Shown one piece after another: positions 8,370-18,254 of a stretch of DNA of 20,972 nt. Source of the stretch: Nemertoderma westbladi (taxonomy: Eukaryota; Xenacoelomorpha; Nemertodermatida; Nemertodermatidae). The position numbers and the translations under genes are program-made. The notes beneath the pieces were generated by a model. The model was not told where the DNA came from, did not search any database, and saw only the letters and a list, made by a program, of their open reading frames with translations. Each line of letters opens with the position of its first letter. Position 1 is the first letter of the stretch. The stretch is taken from contig JAUCBJ010001541.1 in NCBI GenBank assembly GCA_032718475.1, positions 1-20,972 of the forward strand, given 5' to 3'.

Positions 8370-8620
8370 GCATTTTAGCACCTACCAAAATTGCCATCAA
8401 CTCAACGATAGAAACACCAGCTGCTGGTACTTATGAGGTCCTAGTAAGCTACTACTATTTATGGAATGGATAGCTCAAACTGCACAGAAGAATATTACTT
8501 GATAAATTTATTACTATCTCACTCTATCCCAGACAGTAATCAAACATCATCTGTTAGTTACGTTTGTCTATGGACGGTCTCCTTATAGCCAGCTTACTGG
8601 CTTTTCTAGTTGAATCATAT
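8370..8620 (+). other. Second family A leader remnant, without EN downstream
   Basis: Directly after the array, GTGCATTTTAGCACCTACC matches the copy 1 leader with one mismatch. At about 8590-8617, AGCCAGCTTACTGGC followed by TTTTCTAGTTGAAT matches the other end of that leader (AGCCAGATGGCTGGCTTTCTAGTTGAAT). The middle is longer and not alignable by eye. No endonuclease frame follows, so the coding part of this second element has been deleted or never arrived. Confidence 0.45.
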
Positions 8621-9054
8621 TATTCTACAAATAATAATTTACTCTTTTAGACGAATTAGTGCGTTTTTTGCCGGACTAACAAATTTGGCGACGTTCTGTG
8701 CGAGATTTGCGATATTTGAAAAGATTCTGAGGCTCATATATGTTGCCTCAAATGACTGAATAACCCAAATAAAAAAGTTGGTGCATGCTCGACGAGTTGA
8801 AATCGGTAAAATTGGACTTTAAATTTCAAAAACCGCTATTTTTCAGTGACCCCGTGATCGGAACGCCATAAAAAATATACAGTCTTGTGCGCAACCAAAA
8901 TTTATGCAGAGTTTGTTAATAAAATTTGTGGGTAACTGCTTGAGTTTTTGAGATATTGAATGGTTATACACACACACAACCACATCGTGTTTTTGAACGG
9001 CTCAACTCTTGACAAGAACTACCTTGGCCTATTAATAGGCAGGTTCGTTATAAA

Positions 9055-9074
9055 TTGAGTTGAGTTGAGTTGAG
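9055..9074. repeat. (TTGAG)4 microsatellite
   Basis: Four perfect TTGAG units are followed by TAGCCC. It may be a simple-repeat tail of an older insertion to its left, but no coding remnant supports that. Confidence 0.7.
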
Positions 9075-9506
9075 TAGCCCTTGAATTGGTGTAATAATCT
9101 TTACTCTGGAACGATCTACTATAAAATATCCGTGATAGCCCCAGAGTTAATATTTTTAGATCCTAACTTAAGAAACATTTGCTTAAAATCTCTCAAATTA
9201 TATCGCTGAATATTAGGTCGCTATAATTTTTTAATTTTAAATTTCAGATATATATTACATACGTATATTAATGTTCCACTTGCCACACATTCAGATAAAC
9301 AATAACTATACTAATCCGCAATTGTTGTCAACACTGTCCAGCCATATATATGTAAAGTGTCTATCTATCTTGACTTCTTCCTCTGATCGTGGGCAGTCCA
9401 AAGCTGAAATTAGCTTTGCTATAGTGGAGGACCACACCACATCACAAAGCACCCAGCAGATTACAGTATTTTTGCTAATCTGTTTATCATAAATAATATT
9501 ACTTAT

Positions 9507-9521
9507 TAGTAGTAGTAGTAG
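9507..9521. repeat. (TAG)5 microsatellite
   Basis: Five TAG units resemble the tails of the LINE copies here. No C-terminal RT sequence precedes it, so it is either an isolated microsatellite or the remains of a very short insertion. Confidence 0.7.
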
Positions 9522-9639
9522 TCTCGCACAAACAGTGCGCACCTCCAGCGAAACTGGCTTTTAATATTTATATTAAAAGATTTAAAACCGCACGTATGCT
9601 AATAATATTAAAACTGATAGAGCAATGTAATTAAGTTAT

Positions 9640-10720
9640 AATTGACTCCAGATACGCTTTCACTTTGTCCAACTTTGCCGTGAAGCTGACCATCTCCGAT
9701 CCATAAATTGATTTGATTAATTCCAAATGACCCAGCTTGATTGAATCCATAACGTTGGTACCAAGATCAGACAGGAGAGTACTCTTTTGATATTCACATT
9801 GTAATGAGAGCTGTGACGAGAGCTGTGGGACTGCATATTTTTTCGCGAATTTCCTTATAGTTGAACAAAGACTCAAATAGTGTTGCTGGTTGTTTAGGGT
9901 GCCGGTTGTCCATGTTATTGATTGCAATAGTGTGTTAGGGGCTCTGATCAATGCTGGACAGTTAGAATAGCTAATTGGTATAGTTCTCGAATTAATTGAT
10001 TGATTCCAAATAACCCATATAAAATGTTCGACGAATATAATGAAATCTTCCATTAATATGGAGAAGTTTTCGTAGTGCATTTCTATAGCTCACTTCCAAC
10101 TGGTCCCGCTGTAGAGAGTTTAGAGCTCCTATGTAAAACGGAAAACTATAGCGAAAAATTGGCAGAGTAAGTTTTACAAAGTGTTGATAGTGTTTAGTGT
10201 TGATAGTGTTGGATACGCTTGATTGTCCATCCCAGAGATATGAAGCACTCCGCTAATCAAGTCTAAGGCATATATGAACCTATAACATATATATAACACT
10301 AAGGAAAATCCAAGCTGTCTTGTTAATTTCGATCTGTAAGCCCACCTTCTCTAATTTTAGAATTATCGAGTCTATTTCTAATTCGATGTTAAACTCTAAT
10401 GTGCTTATTAGAAATATATTATCTTCATATGAGAAGAACCAGCAGTGGTTCGGGTATGACGTAAGCAATGCGTAGTAATCTTCATCATTGTAGTTATGGT
10501 GGATATGTTTTATGTAAAAGTTAAATAGAGAAGATCCCAAGAGAGAACCCTGTTTGACTACAATCTTTGCTGGGAAGCCCTCTGTGTCAGTTACTGTTCC
10601 AGATCTCATAAATATCATACTAATGGAGTAATAGTGGATGTGTGGATTTATTATACAACATTATCCGTTGAACAGTATCTCCCGCTGAACCTTATCGAAT
10701 GCCTTTGAAATGTCCAATTG
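9640..10720 (-). pseudogene. Decayed reverse transcriptase of a second LINE group
   Basis: The minus strand holds RT landmarks in order but in shifting frames with stops. Motif A is DISKAFDKVQREILF (about 10675-10717). Motif B is VVKQGSLLGSSLFNFYI at about 10515-10565. Motif C appears as FSYEDN (about 10430), where FxYADD is expected, so the first catalytic Asp is now Glu and the second is Asn. A conserved LQIEINKT block follows (about 10325). Further on, separate short frames read LPIFRYSFPFYIGALNSLQR and VSYRNALRKLLHINGR (about 10060-10160), which look like the thumb and C-terminal region. At least three frame changes are needed to connect these pieces. The motif style (SKAFDK, QGSLLG) differs from families A and B. 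It is certainly inactive. The clade is uncertain; the CR1/jockey-like superfamily is possible. Confidence 0.7.
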
Positions 10721-11131
10721 GCAAATATGTTATTACTAACGTGGAAATAAAGTTATCAAAGTACTGGAATGGCAGTATATTGGGCGGTAGGTAATTAATG
10801 TTGATTCAATTTTGGTTATAAATATATTTGGAATGTTAACTGAAATTGTTTTTATTGTGTTATATTCGCAGTGTACCTTAATTTTGTTAACAAAAATATA
10901 CTGATCTAATTATGTGGGAGTTACAAAGCTGTGGAAAATAATTTTACATTTGAAATCTTTTACAACCTTTTACAAGGAGAATATACCCCAGCAACTGTAA
11001 AAAAACATTTCTCTTAAAATTTTATATATATTTACTGCTTTATTTTTCTAGTTTTTATTTATTTTTTGTCTAATTAAATTTTTGGCATATTATATAAGTT
11101 TGTTTCTAATATTGGAAAAGTTAACTATGGG
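10721..11131. other. AT-rich non-coding stretch before copy 4
   Basis: I see no gene. The part next to 10720 may hold unreadable upstream RT sequence of the decayed element. The rest is A/T runs up to the abrupt start of RT homology at about 11132. No target-site duplication matching the far side of copy 4 could be found by eye. Confidence 0.5.
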
Positions 11132-12379
11132 GTAGCTGCCAAAATATACAATAAAATGATTCTATATAGGATTAGGCCTCACATAGAGAAACTACTGCGT
11201 AAGAGCCAAAACGGATTTCGACCAAGTAGATCAACAATAGCTCAGATACTTGCACTACGGAGACTGATTAAAGGAATTAAGTCAAAGAATCTCCCCGCTG
11301 TTATGACTTTTGTGGACTTCAAGAAGGCATTCGACTCCATCCATAGAGGTAAAATGCTTGAAATCCTAAGAGCTTATGGAATACCAGAAGTAATTGTTGC
11401 TGGCATTGGATTGTTATATTGTGACACAGAAGCGCAGGTACTCTCACCAGATGGTGAAACTGAGTTTTTCTCAATCCTGGCTGGCGTACTGCAAGGTGAC
11501 ACATTAGCACCATTACTATTTGTAATTGTGCTGGATTACGCAATGAGGACGGCCACAAAGGGTGAAGACCTGGGATTCACACTTCAAGAACGCAGAAGTA
11601 GTAGATATCCGGCAACTACAGTCACAGACACCGACTTTGCGGATGACATCGCCCTGCTCTCTAATACCCTAGCAGATGCACAGCTTCTACTAAATAAAGT
11701 GGAGAGGGCTGCTAAGGAGGTTGGATTGCATATAAATGCTACAAAGACCGAATTCATGACCTTTAATGTTGATGGAAACTTGACAACCATTGATAATAAT
11801 CAACTAAGGAAGGTCGATGACTTCCAGTACCTTGGATCATGGATAGAGAGTAGCAGAAAGGACATAGAAGTTAGGAAAGCTAAGGCTTGGGTAGCTCTAT
11901 CAAAAATGGATACCATCTGGAAATCAGATCTCTCCAGGCACCTGAAGACTAAGTTCTTTCGAGCCACAGTGGAAAGTGTATTTTTATATGGGGGTGAGAC
12001 CTGGACACTGACTAAATCACTTGAACAACGAATTGATGGTTGCTACACAAGACTACTAAGGGCAGCCCTAACCATCAGCTGGAGACAACACATGACAAAC
12101 GCCGAGCTTTATGGTACAATACCACCTGTATCAACCACCCTCCGTGAACGCAGATTAAGATTCAGTGGGCACTGCTGGCGAAGTAAAGACGAGGTCATAC
12201 CAGATCTACTTTTCTGGCAACCAACTCATGGAAAGCCTAGTCGTGGACGACCGGCCATAACATATATAGATCAAATTGAAAGGGATACTGAAATTAGGAG
12301 AAACGAAATTGCGACAACTATGGAGAATCGGGAAGCCTGGAAGGATCTCATTTCCACTGTCCGAGTTCGCTCGACCTAG
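11132..12379 (+). CDS. Reverse transcriptase, family B (5'-truncated, otherwise open)
   Basis: This frame of about 416 codons (the first ATG at 11156 is internal to the original protein) carries every RT block downstream of the truncation. Residue numbers are from that ATG. They are NGFRPSRST (19-27), motif A FVDFKKAFDS with catalytic Asp54, motif B GVLQGDTLAP (110-119), motif C FADD with Asp163 and Asp164, motif D VGLHINATKTEFM and motif E FQYLGSWI. Thumb and C-terminal blocks follow (IWKSDLSRHLK, YGGETWTLT, RLRFSGHCWRS, LLFWQPTHG, RGRPAITYIDQIERDT, REAWKDL). The palm triad is intact and no stop or frameshift is visible, so this copy is much better preserved than the others. It lacks the endonuclease and the first RT fingers, so it could not mobilise itself. 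The stop codon is the first TAG of the tail. Confidence 0.9.
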   Translation, partial: VAAKIYNKMILYRIRPHIEKLLRKSQNGFRPSRSTIAQILALRRLIKGIKSKNLPAVMTFVDFKKAFDSIHRGKMLEILRAYGIPEVIVAGIGLLYCDTEAQVLSPDGETEFFSILAGVLQGDTLAPLLFVIVLDYAMRTATKGEDLGFTLQERRSSRYPATTVTDTDFADDIALLSNTLADAQLLLNKVERAAKEVGLHINATKTEFMTFNVDGNLTTIDNNQLRKVDDFQYLGSWIESSRKDIEVRKAKAWVALSKMDTIWKSDLSRHLKTKFFRATVESVFLYGGETWTLTKSLEQRIDGCYTRLLRAALTISWRQHMTNAELYGTIPPVSTTLRERRLRFSGHCWRSKDEVIPDLLFWQPTHGKPSRGRPAITYIDQIERDTEIRRNEIATTMENREAWKDLISTVRVRST

Positions 12380-12391
12380 TAGTAGTAGTAA
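12377..12391 (+). repeat. (TAG)n tail of copy 4, doubling as stop codon
   Basis: Four TAG units followed by TAA abut the last sense codon (ACC). The tail is in frame, so each unit is a stop codon and the element has no separate 3' UTR. The corresponding tails at 8218-8223 and 16860-16873 are also preceded by CC. Confidence 0.8.
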
Positions 12392-12424
12392 GTCCCTTTG
12401 AAGTTGTCGGAAAAAACATTGCAA

Positions 12425-12613
12425 ATTAGCTTCTAATAGTTCATTAATTAGTTAGTTAATTAGATTTGGTGAAGTTGACACCTTAAAGGGAGGCCTGTGT
12501 TTGAAAGTTAAAACCTTGTATAATTTAGTTTATTTAGTTTTAATACAGTTTTTGTAACTGTACTAGCAATGCTAAAAATATAATTGGTATTGAATAACCA
12601 ATTAGAAGCTAAT
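12425..12613. repeat. 13-bp inverted repeat enclosing about 160 bp
   Basis: ATTAGCTTCTAAT at 12425-12437 is the exact reverse complement of ATTAGAAGCTAAT at 12601-12613. The enclosed sequence is AT-rich and non-coding. It could be a small inverted-repeat transposon, but no target-site duplication is obvious. Confidence 0.3.
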
Positions 12614-14342
12614 GTGATATAAAATACGAACTGACATTTCTAACAAAAAGAAACATCACACTCAGTAATAACAAACAAACAACACAAAACATAAAAAAAC
12701 ATAAAAAACACCAAACATATAAGGATCCATAGCAATAATGATCCAAATGGTTTAAAGAGAACGCAAAATGACATTATGTAATGTAATACTATGTAATACA
12801 ATTTACTGATTTGTAAACTTTTATTAAGAAAAATACAGATTAAAGAGCTTTACATTTGATTTCTCTTATCTTTATGGTTTGAATAGATTTAGATTAGTTA
12901 GTTATTCAAATTTAATTGCACGTTTCAGGTTTTACTTCTCTTTGTTTATTTATTGCTTGCTGGTTATATCTAATATTATTAATATTTGTATGTATTAATA
13001 ATGTTAATGAAATAAGTTAATGCAGTGAAATAAGTTTAAGGTTGGCCAAATGTTGAGAGCGTGGGATTTACGATTTATTAATTCCAATTAATTACAATAA
13101 ACGTTGGTGTTTGTTTTTTGAAAAGCCTCACATCTTATAAATAGGTAATAGTAATAGTAATAGGTAAAGTAGATATGGTTATTGTTTTCGAACGTATTTT
13201 ATGCATTGTTTGTAACAAAAAGTTTATCTGCTTAACGAACATTGATTGATATGTGAGTGATAATATTAGTAACCGAGGATGTAATATTGGCCATATAGTG
13301 AGAGAATGGTGTGATATGATGAGTATATGGAAGGTGTGTCCATTTGGATACATTGGCAGAGACGGAGCAAACAATATAGTGTGTTGAGTCTGGCTAGATG
13401 CGGCGTATTGATATTACATAAAAGCCAATTTATGTGCATTTATGTGTAGTTCTACATCAAATATTACCAAACCCCTATCAGCGTATTTGCAATTGGTGTT
13501 ATTAGTAAGTATTAGTAAGTAAGTCCTCACCGTAGTTGAGATAACTTTATTGGTATTTTTGGTGATGTACGTTAACATCAACTTAGTTGGAGTGACTAGT
13601 TGTTATTGGAGATCAATATACCACGCAAACTACAAACCATTCTTTGTTTCTAACACTCCTATGGGGTGCATCCAAAACCAACAGTTTTTCCGACAGCAGG
13701 ACCCCTGGTCGGCCCCAGAGTGGTACTGAACGTAGGGGAGGTCGATATTCAACTAGAGATACACTCAGGGGTCGTAGTACGATTTCTAACTCTCACTACC
13801 CGACGAAATTTCTAGTCTGGACTGGCAGTTTGGCATTAATAATCTTATGCAATATGATTATTATGTAGTCATTATGAGTCATTATAAGTTATTTATGATG
13901 TCATGTTAGAAGAGCTTTGTTGTCTGCTAAAGTGCAGATAATAAGAACTTTAATTTCCACATTATTGCAGATGGAAAGGGGGAAATCAATTGCCGAGCAT
14001 TAGTGAGTGGTGTTACCATCAAGTGATTATATTTCCATATAATATATTATTTAATTCTCCAAATTTATTTTTCTCTTCCCAAAATGCATTTCACCGAACT
14101 GTCTGCCCCACGTCTTATCTATTGTTTATTTAAGTAAAAATTATGTATTCTATTTATATAACTACTTAATATTCTGGGTTCAAATATATAGAAAGGCAAG
14201 AACCACGGCACTGTTTTTTTCTATATTATTATATAGTAATGTACAAACCCTATAACAACAGCATAGTAAAAACTTCAAAACGTTTACAACACCAGGATAA
14301 TACTGTAGAAATAGTTCAAATTTATTATAATGTTTTTAGTAC
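12614..14342. other. Non-coding AT-rich stretch with one less AT-rich block
   Basis: Most of this is AT-rich without recognisable genes. Near 13660-13830 is a block with more G and C. Its plus-strand frame is Arg/Gly/Ser/Thr-rich (SRTPGRPQSGTERRGG), and its minus-strand frame is also open. I cannot decide whether it is an exon fragment or a repeat relic and do not call it a gene. Confidence 0.45.
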
Positions 14343-14514
14343 CTGTAGTATTTTCTTGTAACAGAGTTTCAGAGCATAACGCCGCTTCTGTATAGAGTCT
14401 TTCTATAACTGAACCATCAAAACCCTGATTTATGTAAACATTGGCATAGAAGTCTGTAATATTTCGTTGTGATTCAGAAAGTGACAATCGTTGTTTGTAG
14501 ACATCAAAATCAAC
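14343..14514 (-). CDS. Candidate internal exon of an unidentified host gene
   Basis: On the minus strand an open block of 172 bases is bordered by a pyrimidine-rich acceptor (ATATTTTCAG, AG at 14516-14515) and a donor (ACAG followed by GTACTA, GT at 14342-14341). If read from the first base after the acceptor it encodes 57 codons beginning VDFDVYKQRLSLSESQ. It includes a well-mixed, globular-looking segment (TDFYANVYINQGFDGSV) and ends at phase 1. The composition is that of a real soluble protein rather than of translated AT-rich DNA. I do not recognise the family. No partner exon was found within the window, so the neighbouring exons may lie further away, or this may be a chance open frame between AG and GT. 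Confidence 0.45.
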
Positions 14515-16072
14515 CTGAAAATATATTCGTGCTGATAATTTAATTAGATTTCATAAGTATTTCATAATCCTTGTTTCGCCGGGAATAAAAATAAATAAAT
14601 TTTTTGTAGGAAAGAATTACAAGCCTTATCCATAAAGATCAAACGGTGGTGGTACAATACTGAATATTTTGGTAATAAGATTTTCGAAAATATCCTAGCA
14701 GTAGTGTTCAGTCTGTAACAAATGCCACTTGGCTAGCACAATGCCTAATTAAATGATAGCAGTTTCTTATATGGGGCCACAACACAGATTTCCCAGTGGA
14801 AATCAAACAAAAAGAACCATCTACCATAAAATTAGCTAGGCATCACTGAGCCATGGCGGTATAAAACATCCTGTCCAATCACAGGCTTAATTTGATTTGG
14901 AACTGGAGGCTTCGAATTAAATCCTCCTTTCCCATGGGGATTGGGGATAGCAGCTAGTAACTGAAGGAATTATGTACTCAACTAAAATTTATAAATAATA
15001 GTTTTCTATCATAGTTCCGCAACGTTTTGATGATGATTAATTAATTACTTTGCTGATCAATGAGAATGTGGGCTCCGCTAAAAATTATTTTTTTATTTAA
15101 TGAAATTTGATTCGGAAATTAATATGTAATTAGTAGATTTCCAACATATTTTTTCCATCTCGGATGAATTGTAAACTACAAGGTTGATAATAATTACAAT
15201 GTCAATTATTCAAGGTTGCTTGTCATAAATATCATTCAATTTTGAAACTTATTGCAGAGATTGTAATATGTTTATATTTTGCGGTGAGGTTTTTCTTCAA
15301 AATATAATTCATTTTAAGATTTGAAGTTTAATTATGGTCTTTGTCACGCACTATTTAATTATTGTCTACTATCCACCACAAAGCAATGTAAAAGAAGAAG
15401 GACTTCCAATAATGTAATAGGAATAATGAGCTTCATCTGTATGAGATTATTTAATTACCAGCTTTAGTAGAATCGATACATAAGCTCTATAGCGAACTGT
15501 AATCGCGTCTTCCTTCATATTATCTTAAAGAAGGATAATTAAATTCCATAAGGGTGGAAATAGGGGAGCTTTGAGGAGTGGAAGTTTACATGTGCCCCAC
15601 GGGATTGGATTGATAATTGAATTAAATTTAAAGTTAGGATTAGTTTTAAGGTTGGGATTATGTATTTAATATCAAACCCCCATCCAATTCTTTAATTCTT
15701 TATAATAACAAAATTAAATAGTTAACAATTTTTGTCTTTTAGAAAATCTGCTACAAATATGTGATAATGATGATTATTTAATATACACCCCCACGCAGGG
15801 CAAATGGTAAAATCCGGTATACAGTATAACCTAATTAGAATTTAAAATTATTAAGTAAATAAATAAATTAGTAAAATTGATAATACAGTAATAAAATAAT
15901 TTATGAGCGGGCGAGATCCGATAACGAGGGGCATTCATGACAATCCAATAAATACAATAAATGTAGAAACACTGTTGTGAGCAATACCGACAAACCCAGT
16001 TAACCGATCTCTCGTGAAAATGATGTGTGTCTGTGCATATTTTATAGTGGAATCCGTGTGAGGTTGTGCGTG
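14515..16072. other. Non-coding AT-rich stretch
   Basis: No supported gene. A weak inverted similarity (GCCTAATTA near 14742 and TTAGCTAGGC near 14833) may be an old hairpin element. The rest is A/T-rich single-copy-looking DNA. If the candidate exon is real, part of this would be intron. Confidence 0.5.
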
Positions 16073-16859
16073 TCAATATATGTCTTCTGACATGGTTTTT
16101 TCTAAGTGCTCGTTATGAAGGCTGGTCCGTTGGAATACCCTGCCCTGTCGAAGTTAAATTATCGCTCTTGTCAGTAGGCTGCGTAAGCGTCCCGGACATC
16201 AGGTTTGATAAGATCTTCTGATGAGCTCTTCTGCAACGGTTTCCTCTCCGACCAGTTTATAAGCCAGGGTTGAGGAGGCTGAAATGTGCAATCCCAGAGC
16301 CCGTTTAATAAATCCCGACTTAACTTTATTTAACTTCTTCAAGTGATTGAGTTTCAGAAAGCGGCTGTATGAGGAAAAAGCGTAGAGAAGCATTGTGGCG
16401 ATCTTTGCCTTATAAATTTTCATTTCAGGTTTCAATCGAAAGCAGGGGTAGCTTGGTGAATGATCCAATTAAACCGCAACATTTTCCTTTTTTTTCTTTA
16501 AGTGCAGACAGAGAAGTAAAGTTTTGTTTGCAGAGTGATTCCTAAATACTCGTATTCGTTTACAATTGTAACAGGATTATCATTGAAGATAAAGGAGTCT
16601 GCCGCTGCTCAGCGTCCCCTGTTTCGGAATTTTATTATTTTTGATTTCTTCAGATTGATGGTCATTCCGTTCTTAGAGCACCAGATAGATAGAGCGTTGA
16701 GAGCCAGTTGTATATCCTCGTGACAACGTGAGTAGATCACAAGGTCATACGCATAGAATATGAATTGCAGGAAGGCTGAAGCTGCTTCTCGAAGTTTTGA
16801 AGCGAGATCGGCAATAAAAATGATAAAGCAGTAGGTGAAAAACTATCTCCTTGAAGCAT
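16073..16859 (-). pseudogene. Third LINE type: RT from motif B to C-terminus, broken
   Basis: In minus orientation the sequence begins exactly beside the tail of copy 3 with MLQGDSFSP (motif B). A frame change follows before FYAYDLVIYSR (about 16727-16760), where YADD is expected, so the first catalytic Asp is now Tyr and the copy is inactive. Then come NGMTINLKKSKIIKF, a stop, and VNEYEYLGITLQT (motif E), followed by another frame change. The longest intact piece (16468-16199) reads KIYKAKIATMLLYAFSSYSR and KSGFIKRALGLH, the thumb and C-terminal region. A final stretch with internal stops (LTRAII, VFQRTSLHNEH) ends at a TGA near 16073. Motif B and C style differ from families A and B and from the element at 9640-10720. 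The upstream half (EN, RT fingers, motif A) was not found beyond copy 3. Confidence 0.7.
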
Positions 16860-17815
16860 ACTACTACTACTAGGATCGGCATGCTGCATTGCAGCTGCAT
16901 TTTTAAGAATACTGTGCCGGCTTGTCAACAAAATTGCGCCGCCACAACTCCCCATCACTCATGACATTTGCTAGATCATCCGCATCTTCAGTTCCAGTGT
17001 CCTTTAAGATGCGTCTCAAGAAAGTCATGGGCTGTCCACCATGCTTATTCACTCCATGAGGCTGCCAAAGTACAAGATTATAACACTGGCTGGTCCTCAC
17101 GGCGAAAGCAATGTCCTGCAAAGCGGAGGTGATTTTGTTGGGGGAACCAATGAGACACCTCCAATATTATACAGTGTATAGTTGGAGATGTGTGCGTGCA
17201 TTGTACTTGAGACAGTGAACCCGGCGTAGCATTCTTGTGAATGTGCCATCCAGAGATTTGATGTCCTGAGCAGTTAGAGCCCAGCATGGATTCCCATAGA
17301 GGAGTACTGGAACTACTGCTGCTCTAAATAATCGGATCTTAAGATGCCGATGAAATCTATGCGACTTCCAAATCCTGGAAAGCCCATTCAAGGCTGACAA
17401 TGCCTTTCCCTTACGTATTCGAAGGCCTGACCTGACTTCCGGATCCATGATCCCAGGTAACAGAAGTCGTCCACATGCTCAAGCATACCATCCTTTGAGC
17501 TTATGCTCATCCGGACATAGACTTGCTGAGGACTTTTAAAGTTAACTGTCAAAGTTTAAGTCTTTTTGGAGTTAATAAAAAACCAACACAAGAAGCAGCC
17601 TGATCTAATGAGCTGAGGAGCCGTTGGGCTCCCTCTAGTGATTCTGAGAGTACTTCTAACTCCTAAGTCATCGGCAAAGTCTATGATCAGTAAGGACTTA
17701 ACAGGATTTCCTCGACTTCTTGAGCCAGTAGGTGGAGTTACCATTACCTCATCATTATTATGATGATCTAAGGGCATGCGTAGAACATAGTCAACCACAA
17801 TTATGAACGAGAGAA
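16860..17815 (-). mobile_element. Family A LINE, copy 3 (5'-truncated) lying inside the third LINE
   Basis: In element order the copy begins near 17815 in the RT region just after motif B. It passes the palm, thumb and C-terminal domain, and ends with the TGCAGCTGCA block and a (TAG)4 tail at 16873-16860. The nucleotide match to copy 1 (about 17610-17810 against 4283-4480) and to copy 2 (about 16875-17395 against 8220-7693) is strong. The tail abuts motif B of another LINE, so the insertion disrupted that element. No target-site duplication was found on the far side. Confidence 0.85.
16903..17798 (-). pseudogene. RT fragment of family A copy 3, multiply frameshifted
   Basis: Pieces in element order: VDYVLRMPLDHHNNDEV and PTGSRSRGNP, then FADD (about 17670), a damaged INSKKT block with a stop, DDFCYLGSW (motif E, about 17450-17475), IWKSHRFHRHLKIRLFR, VLLYGNPCWALT, TFTRMLRRVH, a shifted RLRFAGHCFRRED, and LVLWQPHGVNKHGG running to GELWRRNF. 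Around 17645-17690 there is a duplication of a few bases relative to copy 1 (CTAACTCCTAAG against CTCCTAAG). Near 17137 about 15 bases present in copy 2 are missing. At least four frame breaks make this copy inactive, and it appears older than copy 2. Confidence 0.8.
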
Positions 17816-18254
17816 AGCCGCCCCAATATTAGATTTTACAACAACATTTCCATTGCGTAAGGAAGTGGAGTATAGCCGAACTTACAATTTAGTTTATATT
17901 ACGCGATCAATTTTCACTCGTCATGAACCCAACATGTATGGAACCTTTTGTTAAATTTGTTGGCTATGCGTTTGCGGCTGTTTTGGCAGGGTATGGTGCA
18001 CTTTTCACACTGAAACATTTTGGTTGTGAAATGTTACAGTGGCTGAGATATAATAAGTACAAAATTGTGAGAGTTTTTAATTGTGTGGTCCATTTGTTAT
18101 TTGATTACTATTTATTGTACAAAGTGCATTTAATATCATACCTGTTTATCATACTATATCATATATATATATATACTATATCTATATATCATACTGGTTT
18201 TTTGACATTGTTGATGTCTGTTGAACATTTTCGTGACTATCTTTCATGTTGCAC
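17816..18254. other. Stretch without a recognisable gene
   Basis: One plus-strand frame of 123 codons (17923-18294) starts MNPTCMEPFVKFVGYAF and includes hydrophobic segments, but its middle is a TATATA simple repeat and its end lies in a tandem repeat. I recognise no family. A chance frame is more likely than a gene, though the first 60 residues look less repetitive. Confidence 0.35.

Larger units (their letters stand above)
8621..9639. other. Non-coding stretch with short simple repeats
   Basis: No recognisable gene is present. It contains a CA run at 8967-8979, four TTGAG units at 9055-9074 and five TAG units at 9507-9521. The 8640-9050 part has moderate complexity and ends in the TTGAG repeat, which could be the 3' end of an unidentified element with a TTGAG tail. 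Two open frames of 73 and 78 residues at 9271-9542 lie on opposite strands over the same bases and match nothing I recognise. Confidence 0.5.
11132..12391 (+). mobile_element. Family B LINE, copy 4 (5'-truncated, with TAG tail)
   Basis: RT homology starts abruptly with VAAKIYNKM, the equivalent of the IAAKLYNR block in copy 1, and continues without a break to a (TAG)n tail at 12377-12391. This is the classic 5'-truncated product of target-primed reverse transcription. The element is related to family A but clearly a separate lineage, with roughly half the protein positions differing by eye. Confidence 0.85.

Noticed and set aside
8123-8473. Frames of 62 and 116 codons after copy 2
   Set aside because: They start inside the LINE fragment or its 3' end and run through the minisatellite; they are read-through artefacts.
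9271-9542. Two overlapping frames on opposite strands (73 and 78 codons) next to (TAG)5
   Set aside because: No recognised motif, no splice or start context, and overlapping frames of this length are expected by chance.
13644-13868. 74-codon Arg/Gly/Ser-rich plus-strand frame
   Set aside because: The block is less AT-rich than its surroundings, but both strands are open, no good donor site is seen, and no family is recognised.
14730-14858. Imperfect inverted similarity suggesting a small hairpin element
   Set aside because: The match is short and interrupted, and could be chance in AT-rich DNA.
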